Of a DNA stretch of 64,000 nucleotides, positions 32,186-47,748 are shown piece after piece. The notes below the pieces were generated by a model, which was not told the DNA's origin, did no database searches, and saw only the letters and a program-made list of their open reading frames with translations. The first letter of the stretch is position 1; each line of letters begins with the position of its first letter. The stretch comes from Umbelopsis isabellina (taxonomy: Eukaryota; Mucoromycota; Umbelopsidomycetes; Umbelopsidales; Umbelopsidaceae): the NCBI GenBank assembly GCA_016758905.1, contig JAEPQZ010000003.1:1364001-1428000 (forward strand). Direction: 5' to 3'. The translations under genes and the position numbers were made by a program.

Positions 32186-35100
32186 CTACGTGCTAGGTTC
32201 CGAATCACTAAATTTTCTTTTGGTTGGTGTAGATGCTGCAGCGTCAAGTTAGCAAAGCTGTTAAAAAAGTCAAGAAACATAAGGCATGGACTTACCAAAG
32301 GCTGATGTGGGAAGTTTAAAGGTGATGGATGGAGGCTCTTGGGAGCCCGAAGCTGCAGGAGTAGGCGGCTTCGCAAGAGCTGATGACGGAGGTGGCGACT
32401 TTGGTGTACGGAAGGCTAGTGGATTGTTGGGGCCGCTATGATCTGGTGGAGGTGGGCCAGCTTCGGGGTTCATTTTGTAAAACATGGGACAGTTTTTGTT
32501 AGTCTTCATGTGACCGAGTTGACCACAATTACCGCACTTGCGCTAAAAGATAGCAAGTTACATGTTAATTGAATGTGAGCGGCATATGTTGTTGAACCAT
32601 GCTTATACTCACAATAGCGCCTTCCTTCTTTCCACGCATGAGACCAAACACAGGGTTCTCGGCCAACGCAGCATTTTTGTTAAGTTGCCTCTGTCGTCGT
32701 CGTTCTGCGTTGCGTTTGAGTTTGGCAAGCTGATCCTGAATGCGTTTCTTCATGCGAGCATTCTTTTCGATATCATCTGTTGGTTCCAAAGTCTCAGTGC
32801 TGTAGGATTGCGAGGGTTTGTGAAGGATGTGAAGGTTAGTGACAAAACCAGATGTTGATAAACTTACAGTACATGTGAATGATGAGTACGTACCTGGTTG
32901 CTTCTTCTTCAATCATCTGGCGTTGGCGAAGATAAGCTTTGATGACAGCAGGATCTCGGACGGTCTCTGATTGCCAAACACGTTCACCATTGGGTTGACG
33001 GATGAGACGTCGAATGACCAGTTGCTTGTTGGCAGTATTGGGGTTGAAACTGGTTCGCGAGCCCATGCTTTCAGCCACCGATACCTCATCGTCATCCATT
33101 TCCGACATTGCCCGTCGAGGAATTGAAAAGGATGCTGGCGAAGCGGGAACGCTTGATTTGTAATGGCGCAAGTCGTCCAAGTCCATCTATAAGGGGGTAC
33201 CGAGTTAGTTTGAATAAGGTGACTGTAGAAGCAAGGCGAAACCTACCATGCCAGGGCTACCAAAATCATCATTGTCACTGTTATCCTCATCCATATCATG
33301 ATCAGAGAGAGCTGGTTCTTCTGGGTTAGTCAAAGCATCAAATTGAGCTTTCCAGATTCTTGCAATCTAATCAAACATTGTTAGCTATATGTCAAAAGCA
33401 AAAGGCAATTTTTTTGGTGATCCCTGATAAAGCTACGTACCTCCTCCTTGTAGATTTGCTGCTGCTCAGCTACATTATATTTGTGAGCACTTTTGGGTCG
33501 AGCTTCGATTTCTGCCAATTTCTCGGCTGCAGATTCACCAGCACGAAGGAAAATCCCCTTCATGGAGACCCTGATAAAACTAAAGCCTTCTCCTCTGCCA
33601 GTTGGATCACCAGCGCCATACAGCTTCAACATGGCCTTGCCCTGAGTAGCATTGATAAAGTTACGAGTAGCAAACCATGGAGCAAGTTGTTGCTCAACTT
33701 CTAGCTTTGAGTCGCCATCACCATCGTCATCTTCATTGACGTTACCATAACCAAAATCTTCCAAATGGCGTTCTCCCACCATCGTGCTTTCATGAAGGCA
33801 AACCATTTCAGGGGTAACCATTTTGCGCAAGTCTTCTTCACTAGGAGGCTCACCACCTTTTGGCTTCCAGTAACCACCACCGCCTTCCTTGTTGCGTCTA
33901 TGATATTCAAGAAACTCTTTGAGTCGTTGACGAATTTGAATATCACTGTACTCTGGAAACTTTGCAGAAAGTTTGCTCATTTTCAAACGGTGCAAAGGAT
34001 TTTTGCGTATGAGTCGATAAGCTGAAACTTGCAATCTATTGCGAATAGTTGTAGTGACTTTACGAGAATGAGGCCCTGGGACTTCTTGCACGGGATATGT
34101 TTGCCCAATGGTGAATATGGACGGGATCTCACGGATGTAGTATTTGGTTTGACCCTTGTAGGTGTTTCGGAAAACGAGGAAATCAGTCTGGTTGGGTTTG
34201 TGTTTGAACAGCGGAGCGCGAATCAAGTTGTTGTATAATACAGGGATTGTTTGGCCCGGTTCTACGTTTCCAAAGTTGAAGAATGGCGAAGTGTCGCTGA
34301 GGTCCAATACAAACGGTTCTCCCACTTCAGCCTAGCCATGAGACATTTGTCAGTACCAGACATGACTAGCAGTGCGGTTGATTAAACAAGTTGACTTACA
34401 TTTGGAATGTACGTATCTTCATTATCCCTTTTGCGGTAATAGTTTATGAACAAGCTACTCATGCCAATGTTTGATATGATTGGCGGGTACTCCTCCTATG
34501 GATAGCGAACCACGAGTGATAAGCGAATGGAGCGTAGGTTTGTGACAAGAGCGGTAACAACTACTTACAGAATATTCCAACAAAGTAAAATAGGTGTTGT
34601 CCTTGAGGGTGAGATCTTTTGACGTTCGCATGGTCTCTGACGCGTCCTTTTTCTTGTCCTTCTTTCGCTTTTTCTTAGCTTTAATTCGGGAAAACGTAAT
34701 TTCTGAATGCAGTGGAAACTGCAGCGGAGTTCGGTGAAATGAGCGCAATTCAGCTTTGGATAATTTTGATTTGTACTGTAGAGGCAAAGCGCATTAGTCA
34801 GACTAACCGTTAAGCAACAGGATACAACCGCTTGCTACTTACAAAGGGCGGCTGCAATTTCAAAGCCGGCAAAGAGTGCTGCACAACCAATTGCCCGAAA
34901 GTTTGTCGTACTCTGACGAGTTTGCCAGTATAATTTGTGTCATAATAACGATCATTTGCAAGGTTGAAACGACTGAGGCTGACTTTTTTAGCTGGTTCTC
35001 CATCGACAGCAGGCGTGGGGGTTGGAGTGGCCTGAACGGGAAGTCATCAATAATTATGAACATTAGTCATTGTGAGCCATGCAGCTACTTACTCTGGGCA

Positions 35101-36570
35101 CAACAGGCTTCGCAGCAGCTCTCTTGTTCTTTTTCAAATACTTTGGTTCTGGTGACCTGGGTTTTGTGGCCTCAACTTCAGCGACATCAAACAGCATATT
35201 AGTGTCGTTCAGGTTAAGAGTGAGTTTGATAGGTGCGCTCTTGTCCTTTTCATCATCCCAAATGATGCCAGTGACCCAATCGCCGTCTTCCAGGTCGTAG
35301 TTCAAATGGGTGTGAACATCGAGTCGTTCCTCTGGATGGTCGTTTCCGGCTTCGTTTTCCGAGTCCCAGAGAATGTTGTCTTCCCAACTGCCCAGCAAGA
35401 TTGAGTAGTACGTTTTCTCTGCTTCTAATTTGTGCTGTCGATCCGAAGAAATCAAAGTGCTCTGCAATTGACGGTTGAATGTGACGGTTAGTTTTGTTAT
35501 GTATGGGGAGAAACCACGTTAAGTACAGGTACCTGATCAGTTGTATGATCTTTGCCAGATTTTGATAGCCAATTGTCATCATCACTTTCGTCAGACTCTT
35601 GCACATCATACACCTGAAATCCTGCTTTGCGCAGCCTTTGCTTAGCAATTTCCGATCGAGCTAACTCGTTACGCTGTGGTCTCACAAAGACTCTACGGTC
35701 ATCGAGCTGCGTATCAAAATCATATGGTGCTGCGAACAAAACTATTAAAGAGAATGATATTAGAGTAAAAGTAAAGCACAGCTTCATGTGGCGTTTTTCT
35801 TTTTACCTTTTTTCCCCTTGGATTGCAGCTTTGGAGGCCGAGGTATACGATTGGCATTAAGTAATTCTGAAAACTTGAGGATTTTGTTCTTTTCAAACCC
35901 TGGGTATAAATCTTGCACGGTTGCTTTTGACATCAATGGTGCTGTCTGGATGGGGGTTGGAGCAGGTTCGACCAGTGCTGGAGCTGCTGTTTGTGGTTTG
36001 GGCTTTGTACTCATCGTGGGCATGGCAGGTGTGACAAAGTTGCTGGTAGTTGTGGTGGAGCCGTTCAAATACGATTGGGCACTTGAATCATTTTCTGTTT
36101 TGATGGTAACTTGTGCCTCGTCCATATCATAGTCTTCGTCGTAATCGTCACTTTCCATGCGAGAGCGAGCTGTGGCCTTTTTGATAGCGCCCATGCCGCG
36201 TTCATAGTGGTGATTGTTGGTAAACATTGGATCGTCGGGAACCGCTTCCGCAAAGTCAGAGTAATCCACCGCGTCTGCAGCATGTTGAGATGGCTCCTCG
36301 ACAGTATTTGGTGGTGATTCGGCGTCAGAGTCGCCTTTGGTTGAATCCTCGTTCAGGCCCAGTGAATCAGCGTTGAAAATCTTGTTGAAAACTCCACTGT
36401 CGACCTTTGACAGGGTTTCTTTCAATTCCTGGTAAGACGAGTGGTTAGTTAATCGTGCAGCATGGTAAATGGCGGTCCAAAGGAAATTTGGGGATCATTA
36501 CATCGTCAAGATCTGCATCCAGGCGACCTTGCTCGTCCACGTTGCCGAACAGATATCCTGCTAACGACAT
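32186..36570 (-). CDS. TAF1: TFIID subunit TAF1
   Basis: About 13 coding exons span 4.4 kb. The N-terminus MSLAGYLFGNVDEQGR is the TAND-like start of TAF1, which binds TBP. Successive exons carry NRIPRPPKLQSKGKK, WEDNILWDSENEAG, RFNLANDRYYD, the RTPLQFP ... FSRIKAKKKRKKD block, YRKRDNEDTYIPN, and the large DUF3591 core (EPFVLDLSDTSPFFNFG, YYIREIPSIFTIGQTYP, RLKEFLEYHR). The C-terminus has a zinc knuckle (CGNCGQLGHMKTNKNCP) and a Pro-rich tail ending KRKFSDSEPST. TAF1 is the TFIID scaffold that recognises core promoters. No bromodomain follows before the stop, as in yeast Taf1, where Bdf1 supplies it. Exon 1 (36570-36502), exon 2 start (36428) and the stop (32188-32186) are firm; some inner joins are approximate. 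Confidence 0.94.
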
Positions 36571-37427
36571 GTCTAGACGATTTCGCTTCTGAATCTGTCA
36601 GCCTGCGGTTCTAGTTCCTGCTATATGTGCGAAGATCGATGTCGTCATTTTAATGATAAAAATAAAAAATGGGGACGATTTCGGGTAATATCAGGGCAGT
36701 AGCGGCTCGCCTCATCCCGTAGGCATCTATAATATCACAGACAAGAGTAATATGCAGGAGTATAGAGTGAGGTGGAGTTAAGGGAAGTAAAAGATGGTAC
36801 ACAGATTATGAGAAAGTGAATAGCGTTCAAGCTAGCACATACTCTCATGCAAGTGTATAATTAACACATTGCCAAAATTGTCACTGTACATACGCACACA
36901 GAAACATATAGCTATGTCAAATAGAATAATGAAAAAATATTGGAGGAAACGAATAGCTTTATATGCGTTCAAAATCATTTTCCTCTATCATTGAGAATAC
37001 TATTAACATTGGCAGGTTTTAATGTGTATGCTGTGCTGTGTTTCTACTAACATCGACAGCTTGACATTGACACCTTCATTTCAGTATGAATGCTGTATAC
37101 CTATGACATTGACAGATTGAGTCCAATATGGATGGTTTGAGTTGAGAGTGTCGACACCTACAACTTCAATTCACACCTACAACTTCAATTCAATATAGAT
37201 GCTATATCCCTGTCGACATCTACACCTTCTATTAATATAGATAGTTTAGTCCATATCGCCATTGACTCCTTGAATTGAAAATGAATTATCGGCTTAAAAG
37301 TAGACAGTTTATTGTACATGGTGAACGACAAGACGTTTCTGTAATCAGCTGGAGTGGGGTATAAACAGATGGAACGGGGAAGGGGGTGAAAAACAGGGGA
37401 GGGTGTTGGCGAGATGGGTGTGACATG
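36571..37427. other. intergenic with degenerate short repeats
   Basis: About 0.86 kb upstream of TAF1 and downstream of the GATA gene. Between about 37030 and 37260 there are imperfect repeats built on ACATTGACAG and TTCAATTCAATATAGATG, including a perfect 19-nt direct duplication at 37155-37192. Confidence 0.6.
37155..37192. repeat. 19-nt direct duplication
   Basis: CACCTACAACTTCAATTCA occurs twice back to back within a longer degenerate repeat field. Confidence 0.9.
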
Positions 37428-39252
37428 TTACATTGAAAAGGTGACATATGGCTGGTTGTCCATGGGCGATGAAATTAATTCATCGGGAGGCAGACCAAGA
37501 GACGGCTCCTGCTTGATGGCAAGATCAAGAGAAGGGACTGCGCTGTCATCAAAGTCGTCTTCGTCTTCGTCGTCGCCACGAGGCCGCTTGGCAAGCTTAC
37601 GGTTTCCTACAGGACCACTCTCATAGCGCTGTCGCTTTTTAATTGTATCGGTCTTCATGGATAGCGGCCGTTTTTCATGATGTAGCTTGAGGCTGAATAA
37701 AAATGATGAGTTTTTTTGCGCGGTGCACAGATGTTACGAGCCCCCAAAAAGGTGTCACTTACTATAAACCGCAAGCATTGCAGAGCGGCGCGCCTTTTTC
37801 GTCCCTTCGCCAAAGCGGAGTTGTTGTTGTACCACAATTTGTGCAATAAAGCTGCACGGCATTATCATCCGTTTTGATGTCTTTGCGAACTGAACTGGTT
37901 TTCATGGTCTTTGGTCGAGGGGCATTGTGTAATTTAAGACTGCCAAAGTGAAGGTAAACAAACAAAGTCATGAGAAATCGATGGAGTATGATACAATATA
38001 CGTACTATAATCCGCAAGCATTACACAAAAGCTCATCGTTGGCTGAGCGTCGCCACAGTGGAGTAGAAGTTGCCCCACAATTTGAGCAGATAGATTTTTG
38101 GATTGAACTTTTAGCGCTCGTGTCCCAACTCGGCGAAGCACCTAAAACCCTGTGTTCAACTCGAGGTGAGCCAATGGGAGAGTTGGGCATGGAAGCGGGG
38201 GCGGAATTGGTACAGTAGGGTTGCACGTTGCTATATAGGTGTGAGTAACCATGCCAGCATAATGTCAAAAATGACGGAAAAAAAAAAAGAAAAACTTACG
38301 ACGGGTGAGCTGCATGTTGGTTGGCGACGTTTAAAGATTGCAGCAGTTTACTGTGTAAAGTGCCTGGAGGCGGAGGAGGTGGAGGCATAGAGTCGGTCAC
38401 GTATAAAGCTGATTGTAGTTGATCTTTTTCTACAGAGGGGGAATTGCTAGAAGATTGTTGTGGAGAAAGTACGGGGCTGTTTGGGTGTGAGATGGTAATA
38501 CTGTTCAAGTTTGACACGGTAGAGCCATATTGATCCATGGAATAAAGCATTTGATTGTTGACGGCCGTGTTATAAGGGTTTTCGTTGGTTAATGATATAG
38601 CTGGTGAAGTTTCTGACATGGGTGAATACATGGCCCATTGGTCGTACGGGAATTCTACAACCGGTAGCTGACCAGCCTCTGAGCTTAGAAAAGCTTGGAT
38701 ACCACCATAAGGTTGAAATATGTCTTGGAGCTCTATGATTTGGTCGTCTGCCTGGTCGGAAGTGAACTGGTGCAGCACGAAATTGTTAGTGTTCAAATTC
38801 TGGGTTTGTGCCTGTTGCATCAAGTTTTGTTCCTGTTGCGATTCAGCCTGTCGTTGCTGCTGCTGCTGTAATTGTTGTTGTTGTAACTGTAGCTGCTGTA
38901 ACTGCTGTTGTGCCATGACCAGTTTGGCTGCATCAGGTACCGGCAATTCCTGTTTGATGGGCTTTTTAGCTTTAGCCATCTGTGTCAGTGAAGTAGATTT
39001 CTCGCTTTCTAGTTTACGAGTTGTAATGGAAGATAGCTTTTTGAACTGAGATTTCCCTTTTGCACCATCTACTAGCAAGTGATGCTGGAACCACAGCCTC
39101 CATGACAAATTCTCCAGACGGGAGCCATTTTCGAGCGAATCTTTGACTTTGGTGCACACTCTCCAGGTTTTTGATAATTCCTCAAGAGAGTCCAAGTTAG
39201 AAAATGGAGAAAAAGACTTGTTGCCCTTGATTTTCAATACAATGGGTGCCAT
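37428..39252 (-). CDS. GATA transcription factor with two zinc fingers
   Basis: Four exons, complement of 37428-37692, 37763-37939, 38006-38230 and 38300-39252, give 1620 nt and 539 aa. Near the N-terminus, [18 protein letters not shown] and [11 protein letters not shown] form the fungal GATA-associated N-terminal motif (DUF1752-like). A Gln-rich tract and a low-complexity activation-like region follow. Two class IV fingers are [14 protein letters not shown] ... CNACGL and [14 protein letters not shown] ... CNACGL, each C-x2-C-x17-C-x2-C followed by YLKLH. A basic nuclear-localisation-like segment ([16 protein letters not shown]) comes last. The introns cut both fingers at the same codon and phase, directly after CNACGL-Y. 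It may be a Gaf1/AreA-like nitrogen regulator or another class; two fingers alone do not decide. Confidence 0.88.
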
Positions 39253-39572
39253 CAACAGTTGTTCTAATATAAGGACAGTAGTGAGTCTTTGGTCCCCAGA
39301 ATTTTTTTTTGAGACCGAAAAAAAAAAAAATTTGTGGACCAGAGTTTTCCCAAAACAAAGTTGGTCAAGTCCTCATAATAAAACACACAGTCAGTGTGGC
39401 CTTTTTCTTTTGAAAAATATGCTGTTTATATTGTATCATTGCCAGCGCTAATCTGGACGTTTTTATCATGGTAAATATCGATTGTACTATGTATTTAATC
39501 AACCCAACGTGCCTGCGCGGGAAAAGCTGGAACGGCGGGATTTCAAAAAAGGAATTTCCTTTTTCTGGTACC
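39253..39572. other. intergenic, no gene seen
   Basis: 320 bp between the GATA gene start and the ferric-reductase-like stop. It contains a T run and an A run near 39302-39332 and is otherwise plain. Confidence 0.4.
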
Positions 39573-41536
39573 TTAGAACTCAAAAATCTCATCGTGTACG
39601 GACCAGCCACGTTCAACACCGGCGTTTTTCACCGCAGCTGTAAATTCTGAACTACCACAAGTGTGAAGACAAGCATGAGGATGGAGATCGGATATACGCA
39701 GAGCAATGTCTTGAGCGTTCAATCTCTTATAATCCAGCGTCCACTGGTAGTCCTTGCTGAGCTTTTGCAATAGATCGAAACAGCCAGGCTCGTTCTCACG
39801 CGTGATATAAATTTCAACATTGAATGACAGCGGTAAAAAGGCAGATTTTGCCTTTCTCGAGCAGTCTGCAATGATGGGCAAAAATGCTCTTGTATGTTCT
39901 GAATGATTGGTGGACAGTGATTAACAGGCAGACGTTAGTACGGCTTTTTGTCGCTTTTGGCTACACATAACGCCATCTTACCTTCATTGGTAACACTCCA
40001 CACAAAATGTATAGTGTGCGTCTCCACAGTAGCCAAGCCCAAAGAACGGCGATCAACAAGGTCTTTCACAAAAGCGAGAGATGGCGTTATACCAACACCC
40101 GTGCTTACTGCCACAAAGACTTGTTGATCGGCTAAATCCAAAGGAGCGCCAAATGGACCATCCACTCGTAATTTGATTTGCTCCGACCTTGTGCTCGCAA
40201 GTTCACACAGTCGTTCCGTATAGTTACCCAAGGTCTTGATATGCAAAGATCCTAGCAATGCTTTCTCATTTTCCGTTCGGGGGACGTGCCTTTGACCAAT
40301 TTCGTTCAGTTCGCAGTGGACAGCTGTCGATGACGAACTGGACGTAATGCTTCCTTCTTTTTTCTTTTCGTCCTCGAGCATTTCCGTGGAAAGTTGCTTC
40401 TCTAAAATGGGTTGGTCATCTGTATGGTTGTAATGGTAGGTTTCCGAGATGGTCATGGGATGCCAGTTGGCCCACTTGAACCATTTCTTGAGCGATCCAA
40501 AGCCATTGACGCTGCCAGAAAAGGCTACAAAGACATATTGACCTGGTCTGTAAGTAGATCTAGCCTGAGCCTTTTCGAACACCACTCGTGTGATGGTATT
40601 GCCAGCGGCTTCTAATTGAACCAATTTTGTTTCTTGGAACCATGAATTATAAGATCTCATGAAGCGATCGACAAAGTACAAGAACAAGGCAGGAGTAAAA
40701 TAAAACATGATGCCAACTTCGTGCCACATACTGGCAGCAATGGAAACAACAATCCCTACGATGTGAGAGTAATAAAAGACTTCAAAATAATTGCGTCTTA
40801 TGTAGCCCAAGCTTGTGACATACAAGATGAGATATCCCAACGTTGCGATAGTGCCAGTGCCTTGTTCTATATCAACGAAAAGAGCAGCCTGGGCTGTACC
40901 ATATCTTTGCGCAGCGACCATACTATAGTGATAGAATAGTTAATGGCAATGATGCAAAAGGCTAGAAAACGGGGGGGGGGAAACTTACATTCGCCAAACA
41001 ATATGCGTAATCATCTCGGCAAAACCAAGTTTGGCCAACCAGCGATGAAAGGGTATCAATTGCTCAAAGCTGAGACCACTCATCTTTGTAAGGAGTGTGT
41101 TGCGTGAGCCAAGTACAATTACAAACGAGAAGTTGGCACAGGCTACATAAGCAGCTCTGCGATCCATTTGGCCAACTGCAGGAATGACAACGCCATCTGA
41201 GGTGTATGTGAAAGGAGCAAATAAAATAAAAAGGGCATTAATAACGATGATGATGCTCAAGATCAAGAGATGTTTGACGGCCATATAATCGCCTTGCACT
41301 GGTAAATGAACAGTATATTCCAATTTGTGCAATGCCCTGGCCAGGAATCCTGGACGGTAGGGCTGAGGCAAACCAGTTTTTAGAGCCTTTCTTCTTGAAA
41401 CATAAGTGTAGATGCGGCCCGCTTGATAGTAGCCACAGTAAATGAGGAACCATGCCCACATGAGCAATGCATAGGTGTAAGAAGCTTGATGAAAGTTGCT
41501 AGTTGGGCGAAAATTAGAGACCAAATCCTCTACCAT
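39573..41536 (-). CDS. ferric reductase / NADPH oxidase-like flavocytochrome b
   Basis: Three exons, complement of 39573-39898, 39982-40922 and 40989-41536, give 1815 nt and 604 aa. There are several membrane segments in the first half (for example HLLILSIIIVINALFILFAP and the FALFVD ... YLILYVTSLGY region). Histidines in FHRWLAKLGFAEMITHIVWR and YYSHIVGIVVSIAASMWHE are placed as the bis-haem ligands of ferric reductase domains. The second half has the FAD-binding motif HPMTIS, a pyridine-nucleotide motif STGVGITP, and C-terminal CGSSEF. It moves electrons from NADPH across a membrane to ferric iron or oxygen. An acidic/Ser-rich insert of about 60 residues splits the FAD domain. No EF hands are seen, so a calcium-regulated NOX5 type is unlikely. 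Confidence 0.88.
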
Positions 41537-42527
41537 GTTGTTGAAAGCAATGAATTAAAAGAAATGCGTAGAAAAAATTTTCTGTTTAAATTGGATCAAA
41601 ATATATGTATGCCAATAGGATTGCTTAACAACTAGATCCAACCACAGACCTTGTTAAATCCATTATATTATCGCTCCGATGGCTTATCAGATCTTTTTGT
41701 TTTCTAGGTAAGGACGGAGTTCTGAATCCGCTGTTTCCCAGCTTGTGACGAGTGAACGATCAAGATGACAGCAAAGAACGAGCTATGAATCCCGTAGTGC
41801 CATTGAAAATTTTTGCAGATGGCTCAAGTGTTGTAAACATATAAGTAGACTGAACTATGTTAACGATGGCAGATAAAATGTACAGTGAACTCCAAGTGGA
41901 ATTCTTGGAATAGACATAGTGCAAAAGCGGAGACAATGCCAAATTTCATTTTTATCAGATTTTTTTTACCACTTGCGGAATGGCACCTGACGATCCGTCA
42001 AATAATACTAATAATGGTATTTCAAAGAGCCAGTGCACTCTGCCAAACAAATCAACATCCTTGCACATACAAAGCAATATCTGAAAACTAATTGCCATGA
42101 AACCACATGCAAAGTTACCGGCAGACTGACTATCAGAGACCCATGTACCAAATCTGTATCTGACATTCAAACAACGGAGGAGTGCAGATGGTGGACATTG
42201 TTACATAGTACTGGGAAATTGCCACCGACTCTTGTAGGTCGGAAGATGATGTAACTGCTCAGTACCCATTCATCCTACGTTGCGCCAGAAATTTCTACAA
42301 ATCGTGGTTATGTTGTTATGACCACGCTGCTAAGGGCAATGTTGCCGTGGCTGCCCGAACGACGGCGTAACGACCGAATACAATGGCAGACAACAGTGAG
42401 GTTAAGCTAAAATTATTTTATTCCTATTTGCCGCCACCAAAGTGCGCGCACCAAGTAGCGCCATGAATTTGCCCTTTTTTTTTTATAAAAAAAAAAAATT
42501 AGTGATTATTATTACACTAAATAGTCA
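41537..42527. other. intergenic with possible membrane-protein remnant
   Basis: The 3' flank of VPS33 and promoter of the reductase gene. On the minus strand, 42170-41760 reads as two hydrophobic stretches in different frames (FACGFMAISFQILLCMC then SLYILSAIVNIVQSTYMF followed by TLEPSAKIF). The last part has a vague likeness to DUF4149/TMEM205-type membrane proteins. I cannot find splice sites that give a whole protein, so it may be a remnant or chance. Confidence 0.25.
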
Positions 42528-45297
42528 TTACAGGACTCCTTCTGCCGTATCTTCCCGATTGGACGCCGAGTTTTGGATCATGGATTCTAACAAGGTGTTT
42601 CCATTGATCATTTGTGTCGTGGCTACCAGATAATCACGGATGCCCTCATCTTGTTGGCCCAAGAACCGGATAGCCGATACTTCAGTGTAAGTGCAGCCAC
42701 CTAAAAAGAATACAATTGTGGTTTTGCGATGGTGGGAGCCCAGCGATCCTGTGATAGACATACTGTTAATACTAATTATTAGATGAGTACAGGACTTGCT
42801 GGCTGCGACTTACGTTTGGCACGAGCAGCCGTAGCTTTTGCTTCCCTTTCGTTTTTCACCTCTTCGGTTTGAACTTCATCGACTGCGGTGCCAGGAAGTA
42901 GCTTCAAAATGTCTTCATAGCCCTTCCAGCCTGCTGTTTTATCGCTCTTGTCATCCTTTCCTTTCTCATGCGTATGGTTGCTGCCAACAGTATTTGAGCT
43001 TCCACCACCAACGACATTGGCGAATAAGCCGATGCCGGGAACGCTGCCTCCTGCATGACCTGCGCTTATTTTCTGTACAGCACACTGGACCAAGCGCACA
43101 CTCAACGGCGCATAGCCGGAATAAACATACGATATATCTGCCGGGTTGTGCTCATCAACCTCGTTGACGATTAAGCGAAGTGTTCTGCGAACATTTGCAA
43201 AAGCTGCTCTAGAGGCGTTGCTCGATGTTCGGATCACAAAAAGTCCTACACGTTCCAAGTCATGCAGTGTTTGAAGGTGTTCATAGCCATATGTCTGTAA
43301 AAAGCAACAGGTGAACATGGTGCTCATGATTGGTCATGCTAGGGTTCAAAAGTTATACCTGAACGATTTCTCGCTTAAAAAGCTCAAATGTTTTGGCTTT
43401 GATGCCACCTTGAACCAGTGACATCAAGCACAGTACACGTAGGACCTTAGTTATTGGCTCTTGTTTATCAATAAGCTCTTCGATATAGTCGACTTCCATA
43501 TTCGAGTCTACTCCAGCGACCAAATCTAGAATTTACACAGTTAGACTGATTGCCCACCATGAAGACGACGCTTTGTGATGACTCACTTTGCTGAGCTTCA
43601 AGCATTCTATTAAATTCTTCGGTGATAGTCTGTGACATGATCTCCTCGGCGATTCCGGTATCTGAGTTTGCATGTTAGTATCAGAAAATCAGTTGATGAT
43701 GACATCCGAGTCACTACGTACGTGTTCTGAGAGATTGATGCTCTTGCTGAAGGTCAGGTAGTTTACCGACAAAAGTACGAATCTGAGCCATTGTTTTTGC
43801 CTGGTGTCTCTCCTATATTGATGGGATGCTGTGTCAGATGTGTACTGACGAATGAACACAAATCGCATCTGCATACCTCGTAATTTTCATTGATTCGCTT
43901 GGCAATCCTGTTGAGTAGTCCTCCCACAACAGCAAAGTTTAAATCACACAGCTGTGCAAACAGCTTGTCGCTTGAATTCAGTGCATAGTTTTTCTTCTTT
44001 CCCGGTGCGCCAGAAGATGGGCCCGATTGCGCTTGTTGCTGCTGTGGTTGAGTTCCTGCACTGACCAAGGACTGATCGAGCTCGACGAATGCTGAGGATG
44101 TCTGAATATATTGCTTTGCTCTCGTATGAATCACGCACGCTAACTTACAATGTTTGATACCGAAAATCTCGTCAATTAAACCTTCGTATGTTAGTTGGGT
44201 ACATAAAGGTGTATACAAGTCGACGTTTCGATCAATTATGACCAATTGATCAATATGTGATGATAGAGAGTTTAATAGTGATGGGTTTTTGCGCATAGTA
44301 CTGGAGGACACTTCATCGACAACTGATTGCTCTCGTCGCATTCTTATTAGCATGTCTGCCAATGCCTGTCCAAAAGGTTTAGATTATGACGTAAAGTTTA
44401 GGCATAGCTGAAGCATAGACTTACCTTTGCAGAATCTCCTTTTCCAATTATCCGTGGAAAGAGCCCATAAATTTGCTGCAACTTCATTAGCGATTTCGCT
44501 GCCTGATGAATAGCTGTTGCGTCGCCGTCCTAGATCCCAAAAAATATCAAGATTAGAGTGTGCCCAGTACAAGATTGTCTCAAGCGATCAGCTTATCTAC
44601 CAAGTTCAATTCTTTCCAAGTATTATTGTCCAGCTCCATGGAGATGAGGTCATCTTCAAATGGAATCCACTCCATGGCATATTCGCCCAAAGTGATATCT
44701 CCAAGCACACCCTCTTCTTCCAAGACACGCTCACATAGCATTGTACGTTGTGGAACAAAAAATAAAGAGTATTCTATTCTCTTGGAGGTATCTTGGCGGT
44801 CTTTACGAATTTGAGCTTTTGGAGAGCCGAATAAGTAAGTGTCACATCACTGACAAATAAAGAGTAACCAAAATGTCAGGCAACACTTACCAGCAATGTA
44901 TTTCATATACTTTAGCTTTGGTCGACATATATATATGAGGTTTTTGCAGTCGGTGTCCAATATGCTGTCATCCAAATGGTATATCTTTTCAACGCCATGA
45001 TCCTACAGCCATGTCTCTTTAGCTTGATCATGCATTTTTGGTAGGTCATATTGAAACAGCCGCCTACCTTTAACAGTGGAATCTCGGCGACAAGACTGAG
45101 TGGACCAGTCAATTGTGGGTCGAGGATAAGACCCTTCTTTCCTCTCACCTGCAATTACAAGGTTGAGCGTTTACTTTTTGAACCTTCGCTACAAGAGCGC
45201 AACATACCGTGTCTAGCAGTTCTGGAAGTCGTTTTCTAATGACATCTCGCAGCTTTGCTACGTCGAGTGGGGTGTTACCCAAGTGAGATGCACTCAT
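42528..45297 (-). CDS. VPS33: Sec1/Munc18-family protein VPS33
   Basis: Twelve coding exons. The first seven are complement of 45208-45297, 45068-45148, 44891-45002, 44601-44815, 44425-44529, 44149-44365 and 43877-44091, all frame-consistent. Diagnostic segments in order are [51 protein letters not shown] with the SM-family IDRxVDxxTP motif, [12 protein letters not shown]33-type [21 protein letters not shown], and the C-terminal [18 protein letters not shown] typical of VPS33. VPS33 is the SNARE-binding subunit of the CORVET and HOPS tethers and works with Rab7/Ypt7 in fusion at the vacuole. A variable, Gly/Ser/Lys-rich insert of about 60 residues precedes the final block. It shares a divergent 319-bp promoter with RCM1. 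Confidence 0.94.
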
Positions 45298-45616
45298 GCT
45301 GTGGTGTCCCTGTGTAAGCGGCGTTTGAACCTCATCAAGAGCACAAATTCATTTTTGACTTGAACAAGGCCAGCCGCGACTAACCTCAACCAAACCGCTG
45401 TGACATCCTCGATCAAACTGCTATGGCCGTATTTTATCATCAATGTTGGAGTTAAATTTCTCAAAGCATCTTTTATGAGAAGAAGAATGAGAAGAACATT
45501 ATCAACTCTAGATATTATTTCCATACACCAAATTTGGGACAGACAGCATCAAGACCTTAAAGGTGGTCAAAAAAATTTCAATTTCAGGCTTTGTGACAGC
45601 CCTTTGCCCTTTCGAC
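45298..45616. promoter_or_regulatory. divergent promoter between VPS33 and RCM1
   Basis: 319 bp between opposed ATGs. No specific motif recognised. Confidence 0.45.
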
Positions 45617-47748
<2,132 letters not shown>

